Below are positions 25,809-33,774 of a stretch of DNA of 58,167 nt, piece by piece. The position numbers were made by a program, and so were the translations under genes. Location of the stretch: assembly GCA_903859215.1 (NCBI GenBank), contig CAIOLW010000263.1:1-58167 (forward strand), read 5' to 3'. How positions within the stretch are numbered: position 1 is the stretch's first letter; each line of letters opens with the position of its first letter. The notes below the pieces were generated by a model, which was not told the origin of the DNA, searched no databases, and was given only the letters and a program-made list of their open reading frames with translations. This DNA comes from an uncultured bacterium. Its GTDB lineage: Bacteria; Krumholzibacteriota; Krumholzibacteriia; LZORAL124-64-63.

Positions 25809-25814
25809 GCCGCG

Positions 25815-26843
25815 CTACTCCTTGCTCAGCTGCTGGATCAGTTTCACCGCGCGCTTCTGGCCGAGGCGCCCCGCCTCGCCCAACCACGCGTTCTGGCCCT
25901 CGATCCTGACCCGCAGCGGGCCGTTCACGGCCTGCGGCAGGTGGAGGACGTCACCGGGGGCCAGCTTCATGACTTCCTCGAGGTTCATCTCGATCTCGCC
26001 CAGGACGACCACCAGTTCGCTGCTGGTGGCGCGCACCATATCCAGGATCTTCCGGCGGTCGTCCCGCAGCTCGGGAGCCGTGCGCATCTCGATCGCGTCG
26101 CGCGGGTCGAAGATGTCGCGCACCGGGCCGAAGGCCGACTGCGGGATCGCCAGATGGACCGGCCCCTCGACCGTGTCCATGCGGATCTGGAATTTCATGA
26201 TGATCAGCGACTCGCCGTCGTTGATGCCGCTCAGGTAGTTGGCGTTGTTCTCCAGCGAGGAGAACGCCGGCTCCAGCTTGACCAGTTTCTGGGCCGAGCG
26301 CCGGAAGATGTCCAGGAAACGCTCGATCATGCCGGCGACGATGCCGCGCTCGATCTCCGTGAATTCGCGCACCACATCCTCGGCGTCAGGGATGCCTCCC
26401 ATCAGCTTCTTCATGAAGACGAAGCCGAGGCCCAGATCCACGTGGCAGAGGGCGTAGCCCTTGAGCGGCGGCAGCGTGACCATCGCGACGCAGGTCGGGT
26501 TCGGCAGGTCCTGCACGTACTCGCCGAACGTGCACTGGCGCAGGCCCTTGTAGTCGATCTGCACGCTCATGCGCAGCAGGCTGGTGAAGTCGATGGAACC
26601 GGTCTTGGCGAAACCGTCGGCCACGGCCTGCAGGTTGTGCTCGAACGTACGGGAGATGTTGTGCGGGCGGTAGAAATCGTAACGGCGCAGCGACGAGCCC
26701 GCGTCGTCGTCGGGACCGGCGCGCAGGACCTCCTCCAGGTCCATGCCGCCGGCGCCGTCGACCATGCCGGCCATGTCCTCGGCGGCGTCGATGGCCGCTT
26801 CGAGGCCCTGGTTGTCGTCGTTGGTGTTGCCCGGACGCGCCAT
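25815..26843 (-). CDS. fliM: Flagellar motor switch protein FliM
   Basis: C-ring protein that in other bacteria receives CheY-P. 342 residues with the FliM middle domain (YDFYRPHNISRTFEHNLQAV, FTSLLRMSVQIDYKGLRQCT, LGLGFVFMKKLMGG) and a C-terminal SpoA domain (ATSSELVVVLGEIEMNLEEV). The N-terminus has EEVLRAG instead of a clear LSQxEIDALL CheY-binding peptide, so CheY docking may differ. It lies 18 bp after fliL and 6 bp before fliN. Confidence 0.95.
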   Translation of the reverse strand: MARPGNTNDDNQGLEAAIDAAEDMAGMVDGAGGMDLEEVLRAGPDDDAGSSLRRYDFYRPHNISRTFEHNLQAVADGFAKTGSIDFTSLLRMSVQIDYKGLRQCTFGEYVQDLPNPTCVAMVTLPPLKGYALCHVDLGLGFVFMKKLMGGIPDAEDVVREFTEIERGIVAGMIERFLDIFRRSAQKLVKLEPAFSSLENNANYLSGINDGESLIIMKFQIRMDTVEGPVHLAIPQSAFGPVRDIFDPRDAIEMRTAPELRDDRRKILDMVRATSSELVVVLGEIEMNLEEVMKLAPGDVLHLPQAVNGPLRVRIEGQNAWLGEAGRLGQKRAVKLIQQLSKE

Positions 26844-26861
26844 CGTTTTCTCCGCGGACTG

Positions 26862-27488
26862 CTACTGGACGACGAGGTCGGTGAAATACACGTTCAGGAC
26901 TCCGCCCTCGGGGCTGAGTTCGGTGGCGCGGTTGAAGATCTCCTCGCGCAGCCGTTTCTTACCGTCGGGCGTGGCCAGCATCGCCGCGGTCTTGTCCGAG
27001 AGGGCCATGATCACGGCGTCCCGCAGCTGCGGGCGCTTTTCCTCGAGCAGCGTCTTGGTCTCGGGGTCGGCTGTCTCGATGTTGACGCCCAGGCGCAGGT
27101 AGCGTGGGCGGGCCGAATCGCCGGCCAGGGTGACGACGATCTCCTGGAGGTCCACCAGCGTGCCCCCGGCGCCTTCGCCCTCGCCCTTCTTCTCGCCCTT
27201 CTTCTCCGCCTTCTTCTCGCTCTTCTTCTCGGGCTTCTTTTCCCCGCCCTTGCCCTCGACCTTGGCCCCCGGGATGCCGCCGCTCTCGGCGCCGGCGACC
27301 ACGGCCGCCTCGCCCTTGCCGGCCTGCAGGCGGGGCACGATGACGAACTGGGTCAAGCCGATCGCGATGGCGGCCTGCGCCACCACGATCACTCCCAGAA
27401 CGATCGCCTTGTTCTCGAACAGGTTCGGCTTCGCCTTGGCCTTGGGGGCCGGCTTCTCCTGTTCCGCATCCGTCTTCTTGTCGGCCAT
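26862..27488 (-). CDS. fliL: Flagellar basal-body-associated protein FliL
   Basis: 208 residues. One membrane helix (AIVLGVIVVAQAAIAIGL) follows a Lys/Pro-rich cytosolic start. The C-terminal periplasmic domain is FliL-like (VDLQEIVVTLAGDSARPRYL, RLGVNIETADPETKTLLEEK, LREEIFNRATELSPEGGVLN). Between them lies a ~30-residue linker of repeated KKxEKK units, unusually charged for a periplasmic spacer. FliL supports stator function. AAGGAG precedes the ATG. It opens the fliLMNOPQR-flhBAF block, with a sigma-54-like site about 200 bp upstream. Confidence 0.93.
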   Translation of the reverse strand: MADKKTDAEQEKPAPKAKAKPNLFENKAIVLGVIVVAQAAIAIGLTQFVIVPRLQAGKGEAAVVAGAESGGIPGAKVEGKGGEKKPEKKSEKKAEKKGEKKGEGEGAGGTLVDLQEIVVTLAGDSARPRYLRLGVNIETADPETKTLLEEKRPQLRDAVIMALSDKTAAMLATPDGKKRLREEIFNRATELSPEGGVLNVYFTDLVVQ

Positions 27489-27683
27489 CTTGGGCTCCTT
27501 GCCTTGATCGGCGGCCGTCCCGCCGCCCGTCAGCCATCGGCGGGCAGGCCGGTATTTGGCCGCCCCGCCGGTATTTCAGGCACCCGCCGGACCTCCGGTC
27601 CCACCGGATCCGCCCGGGAGCGCCGTTTGGGGCGCCGCCGGGCCGGGCCGCCGCGCGCGGCGGCCGGGGTCAACCCGGCACGT

Positions 27684-27699
27684 TGAAAGTATCGTGCCA
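27684..27699 (-). promoter_or_regulatory. Sigma-54-like promoter upstream of fliL (imperfect -12)
   Basis: Minus strand TGGCACG-ATAC-TTTCA: a perfect -24 element, but the -12 element reads TTTC where TTGC is expected. It also sits in an inverted repeat GGCACG-N10-CGTGCC (27677-27698). It lies in the 228-bp gap between flbD and fliL, about 196 bp before the fliL ATG. Confidence 0.4.
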
Positions 27700-27716
27700 G
27701 CCGGCCTGTCCCGGCC

Positions 27717-27932
27717 TCAGGCCGGCTCGACCTGCATGGGCACCAGCAGCGATCGCGCAGCGCGGGCCTTGAACTCCATGGTCCGCCGGATGACCTCGTC
27801 GGGACTCTCCCGCACCATGATCTTCCGGTCGGTCGTCAGTGAAATGAGCGTGTCGGGGCCGGCGTGGATGTATTCGATGAGCTCGGCGTTGACCACGATT
27901 TCCTGGCCGTCGAGCTTGGTGAGTCGGATCAT
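27717..27932 (-). CDS. flbD: Flagellar protein FlbD
   Basis: A 71-residue protein of the FlbD (swarming motility SwrD-like) family: MIRLTKLDGQEIVVNAELIE at the start, then PDTLISLTTDRKIMVRESPD and a short helical tail. It is not the Caulobacter activator also called FlbD. In Bacillus the homologue raises stator power. GGGAG precedes the ATG. It follows flgE by 77 bp. In many clusters motA and motB come next; here they are absent and a promoter-like gap leads to fliL. Confidence 0.92.
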   Translation of the reverse strand: MIRLTKLDGQEIVVNAELIEYIHAGPDTLISLTTDRKIMVRESPDEVIRRTMEFKARAARSLLVPMQVEPA

Positions 27933-28009
27933 GCGGATGCGCTCCCGGGACCGCGCCCGCCGCGGGCCCCCATCGGGACCCGCGGCGACGCCCTGTTCCT
28001 ACCGGCGAC

Positions 28010-30037
28010 CTACCGGACCAGGTTCACGAGTTCCTGCATGACCTGGTCGGCCGTGGTGATCACGCGGCTGTTGGCCTGGAAGGCGCGCTGGGCGACGACC
28101 AGGTTCGTGAATTCGCGCGCCAGGTCGACATTGCTGGTCTCGAGCGCGCCCGTGACCAGCGAGATGCCGTTGCCCGCCCCGGCGAACATCTCCATCGCCT
28201 CGCCGGAGTTGCCGCTGCGGCGGTACGTGTTGTTGGCTTCCCGCGTCAGGCCGTCACGGTTCGAGAACGTCGCCAGCGCGATCTGGCCGATCGCCTGCGA
28301 GGTGTCGTTCGAGAAGACGCCGGTGATCAGGCCGCTCTGGTCGATGTTGAAATCGACCAGCGAGCCCGTGCCGTAACCGTCGGCCACCGACTTGAGCGTG
28401 CCGCTGCCCTCGAACTGCGTGAGGCCGTTCAGGGCGCCGATGTCGCCGTAATCCAGGGCCAGCGTGACGTTGGCGGCGCCGTCCTGGTTGGCGGACTGCG
28501 GGCGGAATTCCAGGCCGCTGCTGCCGTCGTCGAACGAGAAACTGCTGATGGCGCCGGTCTCGCTGAACCGCATGCGGCCCGACTCGCCCGCAACGATGGT
28601 CTCGCCGCCTTCCATCGTGGCGTTCCAGAGCCACTCGTTCTGGCCGGGCACCTTCTCGAACTGGAAGTTCACCGTGTGCTCGCCGCCCAGCGAGTCGTAG
28701 GTCGTCGTGGCCATCGAGAACGTCTTCTTGTCGGTGGCCTGCTGCGTCTCGGTGAACGTGAAGGCCTTGGCAAGTACCTGGTTCGTGACGCCGGCCTGAT
28801 CGACCGAAACGTCGCCGATGGCCGCAGCCGTGCCGACCTCGCCGCTCACGACGATCTGGCCGTCGGAATTGACTTCGACGGGGGTCGAGTTCGCGCCGAG
28901 CGTGTACTGGATCTGCTGCATCAGGTCGGCCAGCGTCGTCGTGGCCGTCACCGCGAGGGTGCTGTCGGCCGTCGGCGTGCCGCCCACGTCGCCGCCCAGG
29001 GTCAGGTTGATGGGCCCTGCGGCGGGGTCGAGCCCCAGGGACGTACCGGCGTAGTTGCGCAGGTCGGTCAGCAGGTCCGTGGACGTCGCTGCGGCCAGGG
29101 CCGCGGCCGACGACCCGGTACCGCCGTTGGCGATCGTGCCGCTGAACGAGAACACGGTGGAATTGTCCACCGACAGGGCCAGGCCGTTGACGTCGGCGCC
29201 GGCGTTGGCGGCCGTCAGGGAGCCGTCCGCGCCAATCGACAGGGTCACGCTCTGGGCGTTGGCCGTCAGCGAAGCGTTGATCTGGTCCACCATGTCCTGG
29301 TAGGTCATGCCGTCGGTCACCGTCACCGACGCCGCGTTGAACGGGGTGCCGCCGGCGTTGCCGTTGATCTTGATGACGTCGCCGGCATTCAGCCCGTACG
29401 AGCCCGTCGCGCCCCGCGTGAGGCCGGACAGGAGGTCGGTGCCGTCGGCCGCCACAAGGAACCGCGTGCTTTCGCGCACCGTGCCCTTGGCGTCGCTGTT
29501 CGAGTCCAGGTTGCCCATCAGCGCGACGCTGCTCGACGGCTGCGCCGGCACGACCAGCGACGGGTCGATGAAGAGGTCGGTCAACGGGCCGTTGACGACG
29601 TTGCCCGACGAATCCGCCATCAGGCCCTGCACGCGCAGGCCGGTGGTCGGGTTGACGAGCTGGTTCTCGCTGTCCAGGCCGAAGACGCCGGCGCGCGTGT
29701 AGACGCGGCTGGTGCCGTCGCTGAGCACGAAGAACCCGGGGCCCTGGATGGCGATGTCGGTCTTCTTGCCGGTCGTCTGGAAGTTGCCCTGGTTGAAGTT
29801 GGTGTCGATGCTGCCCACCATCGTGCCGAGGCCGATCTGCGCGGCATTGGTGCCGCCGAGGCCGCCGCTGACCGGCCGGCTCGCCGACTTGATGGTCTGC
29901 GTGAGCATCTCGTTGAAGGTGACGCGGCCCGACTTGAACCCCACGGTGTTGCTGTTGGCGATGTTGTTGCCGATGACGTCGAGGTTCGTCAGGTTGGCAC
30001 CGAGGCCCGACACACCGGAGTAGAGAGACTTGAACAT
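28010..30037 (-). CDS. flgE: Flagellar hook protein FlgE
   Basis: Forms the extracellular hook. 675 residues, longer than the ~400 of Escherichia because of an expanded variable middle rich in Ala, Thr, Ser and Gly. The N-terminus is the classical rod/hook motif (MFKSLYSGVSGLGANLTNLD, then VIGNNIANSNTVGFK), followed by DIAIQGPGFFVLSDG and TRAGVFGLDSENQLVN. The C-terminus (LETSNVDLAREFTNLVVAQR, AFQANSRVITTADQVMQELV) packs with the N-terminus. GGGAGG precedes the ATG. It follows the cap gene flgD by 45 bp. Confidence 0.94.
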   Translation of the reverse strand: MFKSLYSGVSGLGANLTNLDVIGNNIANSNTVGFKSGRVTFNEMLTQTIKSASRPVSGGLGGTNAAQIGLGTMVGSIDTNFNQGNFQTTGKKTDIAIQGPGFFVLSDGTSRVYTRAGVFGLDSENQLVNPTTGLRVQGLMADSSGNVVNGPLTDLFIDPSLVVPAQPSSSVALMGNLDSNSDAKGTVRESTRFLVAADGTDLLSGLTRGATGSYGLNAGDVIKINGNAGGTPFNAASVTVTDGMTYQDMVDQINASLTANAQSVTLSIGADGSLTAANAGADVNGLALSVDNSTVFSFSGTIANGGTGSSAAALAAATSTDLLTDLRNYAGTSLGLDPAAGPINLTLGGDVGGTPTADSTLAVTATTTLADLMQQIQYTLGANSTPVEVNSDGQIVVSGEVGTAAAIGDVSVDQAGVTNQVLAKAFTFTETQQATDKKTFSMATTTYDSLGGEHTVNFQFEKVPGQNEWLWNATMEGGETIVAGESGRMRFSETGAISSFSFDDGSSGLEFRPQSANQDGAANVTLALDYGDIGALNGLTQFEGSGTLKSVADGYGTGSLVDFNIDQSGLITGVFSNDTSQAIGQIALATFSNRDGLTREANNTYRRSGNSGEAMEMFAGAGNGISLVTGALETSNVDLAREFTNLVVAQRAFQANSRVITTADQVMQELVNLVR

Positions 30038-30082
30038 GGATTCCTCCCGGGTTCCCGTTCTGCCCCTGTTCGGGGCGCCACG

Positions 30083-30733
30083 TCAGCTGACCTTGTAGAT
30101 CTCCGAAACGAAGAATTCCTGGCCGTTGATCATGACCACGGCCTGGTTATCACTGTACCGCAGGCCGGACACGGCCCCGGTCATCAGGGTCTTGAACGAA
30201 ACGTCCGCGCCGCTCCGGTCCTTGATGGACGCGGAGATCGTGTACTTGCCGTCCACTGCGACCGTGCCGTCCTCCAGCTTCCCGTCCCACTTGACCGTGT
30301 TGAGGCCCTTGGTGACAGGCACCGGGAACGTGCGGACGACATGGCCGGTGGCGTCGGTGATGCTCACGGTGGCGGTGCCGCCCGCGGTCGCGGCAATGCC
30401 GTTCTCGCTCGCCGCGCCGTTGCTCATCGTCAGGTTGTTGCCCTCGACCGTCGCGTTGCGGCCGACGAGCGCGAGCATGGCGGTATTGTTGATGGCGGTG
30501 CCGACCGCCACATTGTCCTGCATGCTCTTGGACATCGTCTCGAGCTGGTCCAGCATGGAGAATTGCGTGATCTGGCTCGTGAACGCCGCGTTGTCCATGG
30601 GACTGGTCGGGTCCTGGTTCTTGATCTGGGCGACCAGCAGCGCCATGAAGTCGAGCTTGCTGACCTGCGAGATGTCGCGGGTGGGCTGGCCCAGCGAAGG
30701 CCCGGTCCCGTCAGTGATTCCGGCGATGGACAT
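30083..30733 (-). CDS. flgD: Flagellar hook-capping protein FlgD
   Basis: Scaffold needed for hook polymerisation. The conserved N-terminal block is clear (DFMALLVAQIKNQDPTSPMD, then NAAFTSQITQFSMLDQLETM). It is followed by FlgD Ig-like/tudor domains (GHVVRTFPVPVTKGLNTVKW, VDGKYTISASI). The ATG at 30733, giving 216 residues, sits 2 bp after the fliK stop, with CAGGAGG as ribosome site. The longer upstream reading falls inside fliK and is not used. Confidence 0.95.
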   Translation of the reverse strand: MSIAGITDGTGPSLGQPTRDISQVSKLDFMALLVAQIKNQDPTSPMDNAAFTSQITQFSMLDQLETMSKSMQDNVAVGTAINNTAMLALVGRNATVEGNNLTMSNGAASENGIAATAGGTATVSITDATGHVVRTFPVPVTKGLNTVKWDGKLEDGTVAVDGKYTISASIKDRSGADVSFKTLMTGAVSGLRYSDNQAVVMINGQEFFVSEIYKVS

Positions 30734-30735
30734 GG

Positions 30736-32586
30736 TCAGACCTCCTGCGAGGGTTGCGAAAGGTCGGTGAAGGCGCGGACCCATGCTTCGTGCGCGCCGT
30801 CCGTATTCTCCGTCCGCCGGCCGCGGGCTTCGTCGCGGCCTTCGCGACGACCGTCCTGCTGCCGACCGTCCTGCTTCTGGTCCTGGTGGCGGTCCTCCTG
30901 GCGGTCGGTCCGCAGGGGACCGCCGTCACGGGACTCGACGCGCACTTCCACGTGCTGGAACCGCCCCGAACGTTCCATGATGCTGTCGGTCAGTTCACGC
31001 GCGCCCAGGCGCAGCGCCTGCTCCGCCTCGGGCGTCGCGGCGCGCATGGTAATGACGAGGCGGTCGTTGCTTGCGCGGAAATCGACGTCCACCTGGCCGA
31101 GGTCCTCCGGCGTCAGCCGGATCGTGAGCTTCTCCTCGCCCTTGCCGGCCTGCAGGCCGCGCGAGACCTGCTCGGCCACCTGAGCGCGGATCGAGGCGGC
31201 GTTGGGCCCGGCAACCTGGGCGCGGATCCGGGCCGCAGCGGTCGGATCCGCCAATTCGCCCGGCAGCCGCGAGCCGGTGCCTTCGCCGGCGCCCGCGGCG
31301 TCGTCGGCAGCCAGGAACTCATTCACGAGCGCCGAGAACACGGCCGTCCGGCCCGGCGCGACAGCCGGCTCGCCGGTCGATTCGGCTGGCGCAGGCTCGG
31401 CCATGGCGGCGCGCGGCGCCGACAGGCCGGCGGTCTTCAGGTAGGTGTGCAGGCCGACACCCAGCAGCGCCTGTTCGGCGGCAGTCGGTCCTGCGGGCGC
31501 GTGCGGTTGCCGGGCCGCGGCCTCGGCAGGCTCACCAGCGGCCGCCTCGTCCGTGGCGACGGGCTTGTCGGCGGGCACCGCGTCCGCGGCGACGGCTTCG
31601 GCCGCCGGTTCCTCACCGGCCGCCACGGCGGCCTGCAGCGCCGCGGCGACGCTCAGGGGCGCGGCGGCCAGGGCCGGGACTTCGGAGTCCGGCTGCGCGG
31701 GCTGCGCGCGATCCGGTTCGGCAGAGGTCACGGGCGTCGCGGGGCGCGCCACGCCCGTGTGCGCGGCCTTGAGCAGCGCCTGCACGGCTGCGGGATCCAG
31801 CGTTGCCGTGGCCGGGGCCCGCCCGTCCGCGGCGGCGGGATCCTGGGCCTGGCCGGTGGCGCCATCTGCCGGCCTGGCCTCCGTCGCTGCAGGATCCGCG
31901 GGGCTGGCGGCGCTGCCTGACGCCGCGCCGATGTCTTCGCTGACGACCGTGGCCGGCGCGGCGATTGCGTCGGGACCCGGCGTCGTCGACACGTTCAAGG
32001 CGGGTGTGGCCGACGCCGGCGTGGTCGCGGTTGTCAAGGTCGGCGCGACCACGGCCGTGGCGGTGGCGGCAGCATCTGCGACCTGCGGGCCTGCCGGCAC
32101 GGTGGGCGAGGCAGCTGCCGGCGTCGTGGTCGTCGGCGCATTCGGCTGCCCGGCGGTGGCAAGGCCGGTCGGATCCGGTGTGGCCGGTGTGGCTGCGATG
32201 TCGGTCGCGGGAACGACAGCCGCCGTCGCGGTCACGGCGGTCACCGCGGTCGTCGGGGTCGTCGGGACCGTCGCGGCCGCCGGGGCCGTCGCGCTCGTTG
32301 AGGTCGTCGCGTTCGTCGCGCCGGAGGCGTCGGCCTGCGTCGCGGCAGCCTCGACCTGGGCGGTCGGCGTCGCGACAGCTGCTGCGTCCGCGGCCACGGC
32401 GTACCCCGACGCAGCGACGGACCTGGCGCCTGCAGGCGCCGCCACGGCAGGCACGGCCGGCACGGCGGCGAGGACGCCCGCGAACCCGGCGGCGGCCTCG
32501 GCTTCGGCCGCACCGCTGACGCGGGCCGCGGCGCCGAGGCCCCGGGCCGGCGCGACCGGCAGCAGGTTGCCCAGCATGGCGTCCAT
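30736..32586 (-). CDS. fliK: Flagellar hook-length control protein FliK
   Basis: A secreted ruler that measures hook length and triggers the export switch in FlhB. 616 residues. The first ~450 are extremely Ala/Thr/Pro/Val-rich and low in complexity. The C-terminal Flg_hook domain is recognisable (EKLTIRLTPEDLGQVDVDFR, LVITMRAATPEAEQALRLGA, ELTDSIMERSGRFQHVEVRV), and an Arg/Gln/Asp-rich tail ends the protein. The start overlaps the stop of the MotE-like gene by one base, and flgD follows by 2 bp. The biased composition gives long spurious open frames in other frames. Confidence 0.88.
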   Translation of the reverse strand: MDAMLGNLLPVAPARGLGAAARVSGAAEAEAAAGFAGVLAAVPAVPAVAAPAGARSVAASGYAVAADAAAVATPTAQVEAAATQADASGATNATTSTSATAPAAATVPTTPTTAVTAVTATAAVVPATDIAATPATPDPTGLATAGQPNAPTTTTPAAASPTVPAGPQVADAAATATAVVAPTLTTATTPASATPALNVSTTPGPDAIAAPATVVSEDIGAASGSAASPADPAATEARPADGATGQAQDPAAADGRAPATATLDPAAVQALLKAAHTGVARPATPVTSAEPDRAQPAQPDSEVPALAAAPLSVAAALQAAVAAGEEPAAEAVAADAVPADKPVATDEAAAGEPAEAAARQPHAPAGPTAAEQALLGVGLHTYLKTAGLSAPRAAMAEPAPAESTGEPAVAPGRTAVFSALVNEFLAADDAAGAGEGTGSRLPGELADPTAAARIRAQVAGPNAASIRAQVAEQVSRGLQAGKGEEKLTIRLTPEDLGQVDVDFRASNDRLVITMRAATPEAEQALRLGARELTDSIMERSGRFQHVEVRVESRDGGPLRTDRQEDRHQDQKQDGRQQDGRREGRDEARGRRTENTDGAHEAWVRAFTDLSQPSQEV

Positions 32587-33110
32587 CAGCTGCCGCCCTT
32601 CAGGCTCATGCGCGTGCTGACCTGCGCCGCCAGGGAAGCATCCATGCAGGCGAGGATCTTCGCCGCCGGGCGTTCCTTCATGCGGCCCATGATGTCGAGG
32701 ATGATCTCGATATCCATCGCGCTGATGATGGGCGCGGCAGCCGTCGGCTTCATCGCCTCGTACATCTTGGCCAGCTTCGCGGCGGAGGCGTCGCGCTCGG
32801 TGGCGTAGACCTTCGAACGCTCCTCCAGCTTCGTGATGACCAGCAGCAACTGCTCGCGCTCCTGGGTCAGGATGGCCTGCTGGGCGGCGGTGGACTGCTT
32901 CATGGCGGTCAGTTCCTCGCGCTCCTGCTGGATGCGGTCGCGTTCGACGGCCATGTCCCGGAAGACGCGCTCGGCGCCCTCGTAGTCGGTCGCGGTCAGC
33001 TGGGGACCGGCGGCGGGAGGGGCGGCCTGCTTGATCTGGGTACTCAGCAACACGACGCCGCCGAAGATCAGCGCGAAGGTCAGGGCCGAGATGATCAGGA
33101 CGCTCTTCAT
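32586..33110 (-). CDS. MotE-like (MgtE intracellular N-domain) flagellar protein
   Basis: 174 residues. An N-terminal membrane helix (VLIISALTFALIFGGVVLLS), then a long coiled coil (RDRIQQEREELTAMKQ and following), then a C-terminal MgtE-N-like domain (DIEIILDIMGRMKERPAAKI, LACMDASLAAQVSTRMS). This architecture matches the MotE/FliG-adjacent 'MgtE N domain' proteins found in flagellar operons; in Helicobacter MotE acts as a chaperone of the stator protein MotB. The ATG at 33110 with GGGGAAAG upstream is chosen over a longer reading. It overlaps fliK by one base. Confidence 0.75.
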   Translation of the reverse strand: MKSVLIISALTFALIFGGVVLLSTQIKQAAPPAAGPQLTATDYEGAERVFRDMAVERDRIQQEREELTAMKQSTAAQQAILTQEREQLLLVITKLEERSKVYATERDASAAKLAKMYEAMKPTAAAPIISAMDIEIILDIMGRMKERPAAKILACMDASLAAQVSTRMSLKGGS

Positions 33111-33314
33111 GCCAACTTTCCCCTCAAGTTCCGGTCGCACCTGCCGACCGCCCACGCTCCGGACGCAACCTCTGTTCCCATCGGGCCGGGTCCCGGCCGA
33201 TCGGGCCGCTTTCGTCGCCAATCACCCCGCAGCGGCCCATCCTGATGCCCCGTCGGCGGTTCGCGCCGCCGGCGAACCCCGCCGCGACCCGGCCCCGGAG
33301 GCAACTCGTGCCGC
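33111..33314. other. 204-bp gap between fliJ and the MotE-like gene
   Basis: No gene is seen. It contains a short GC-rich hairpin (GGCCGGG / CCCGGCC around 33184-33198) and the MotE-like ribosome site. I find no -24/-12 or sigma-28 site with correct spacing. Confidence 0.5.
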
Positions 33315-33773
33315 TCAGGCGGAAATCCTTGACCGCTTCAGCCGGTCGGCCCGGATGCCGCCGACCTCGTCCAGTTGACGGCCCTCGACGCGCCGCTGCT
33401 CCTCGTCCCACTGCTCGCGGCGCCGGTCCTCCAGCTTCCTGAGCACCTCGACGTCGCGCCAGGCCTCGGTCAGTCGGGCGCGCTCGCGATCCAGGGCCAG
33501 GCTCGCCAGCTTCGTGTCGCGCGCGGCCTCGGCCCGCAGTTCGCCGAGCCGGCGCAGGCGCAGGGCCTGCTCGGCCAGGTCGCGCACGTCGACAGCCGAA
33601 CCGGTAGCCGCCGGCGCGGCGCCGGCCAGCTTCGTGTACGTCGCGGCCAGCTGCTGCTCGCGCTCGACGCAGCGCTGGCGCGCGCGGTCGGCGGCGGCAA
33701 CCTCGCGACCGCGCTGGTCCAGCACGCGCTGGCGCACCTTCAGGACCTTGGCGAGACGGAAGCGGAACGGCAT
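33315..33773 (-). CDS. fliJ: Flagellar export protein FliJ
   Basis: A 152-residue, almost fully helical coiled-coil protein (FRLAKVLKVRQRVLDQRGRE, then long Arg/Glu/Ala-rich helices and RRREQWDEEQRRVEGRQLDE). FliJ fills the centre of the FliI hexamer and helps recycle chaperones at the export gate. The start lies 1 bp after the fliI stop. The family is defined by shape rather than by motifs, so the call depends partly on position. Confidence 0.88.
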   Translation of the reverse strand: MPFRFRLAKVLKVRQRVLDQRGREVAAADRARQRCVEREQQLAATYTKLAGAAPAATGSAVDVRDLAEQALRLRRLGELRAEAARDTKLASLALDRERARLTEAWRDVEVLRKLEDRRREQWDEEQRRVEGRQLDEVGGIRADRLKRSRISA

Positions 33774-33774
33774 G

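Noticed and set aside
30754-32620. Plus-strand open frames opposite fliK
   Set aside because: They mirror the Ala/Thr/Val low-complexity part of FliK; the minus frame ends in a true Flg_hook domain.
33289-33312. Sigma-54-like sequence upstream of the MotE-like gene
   Set aside because: GGCACGAGTTGC has only 8 bases between GG and GC; sigma-54 needs 10.
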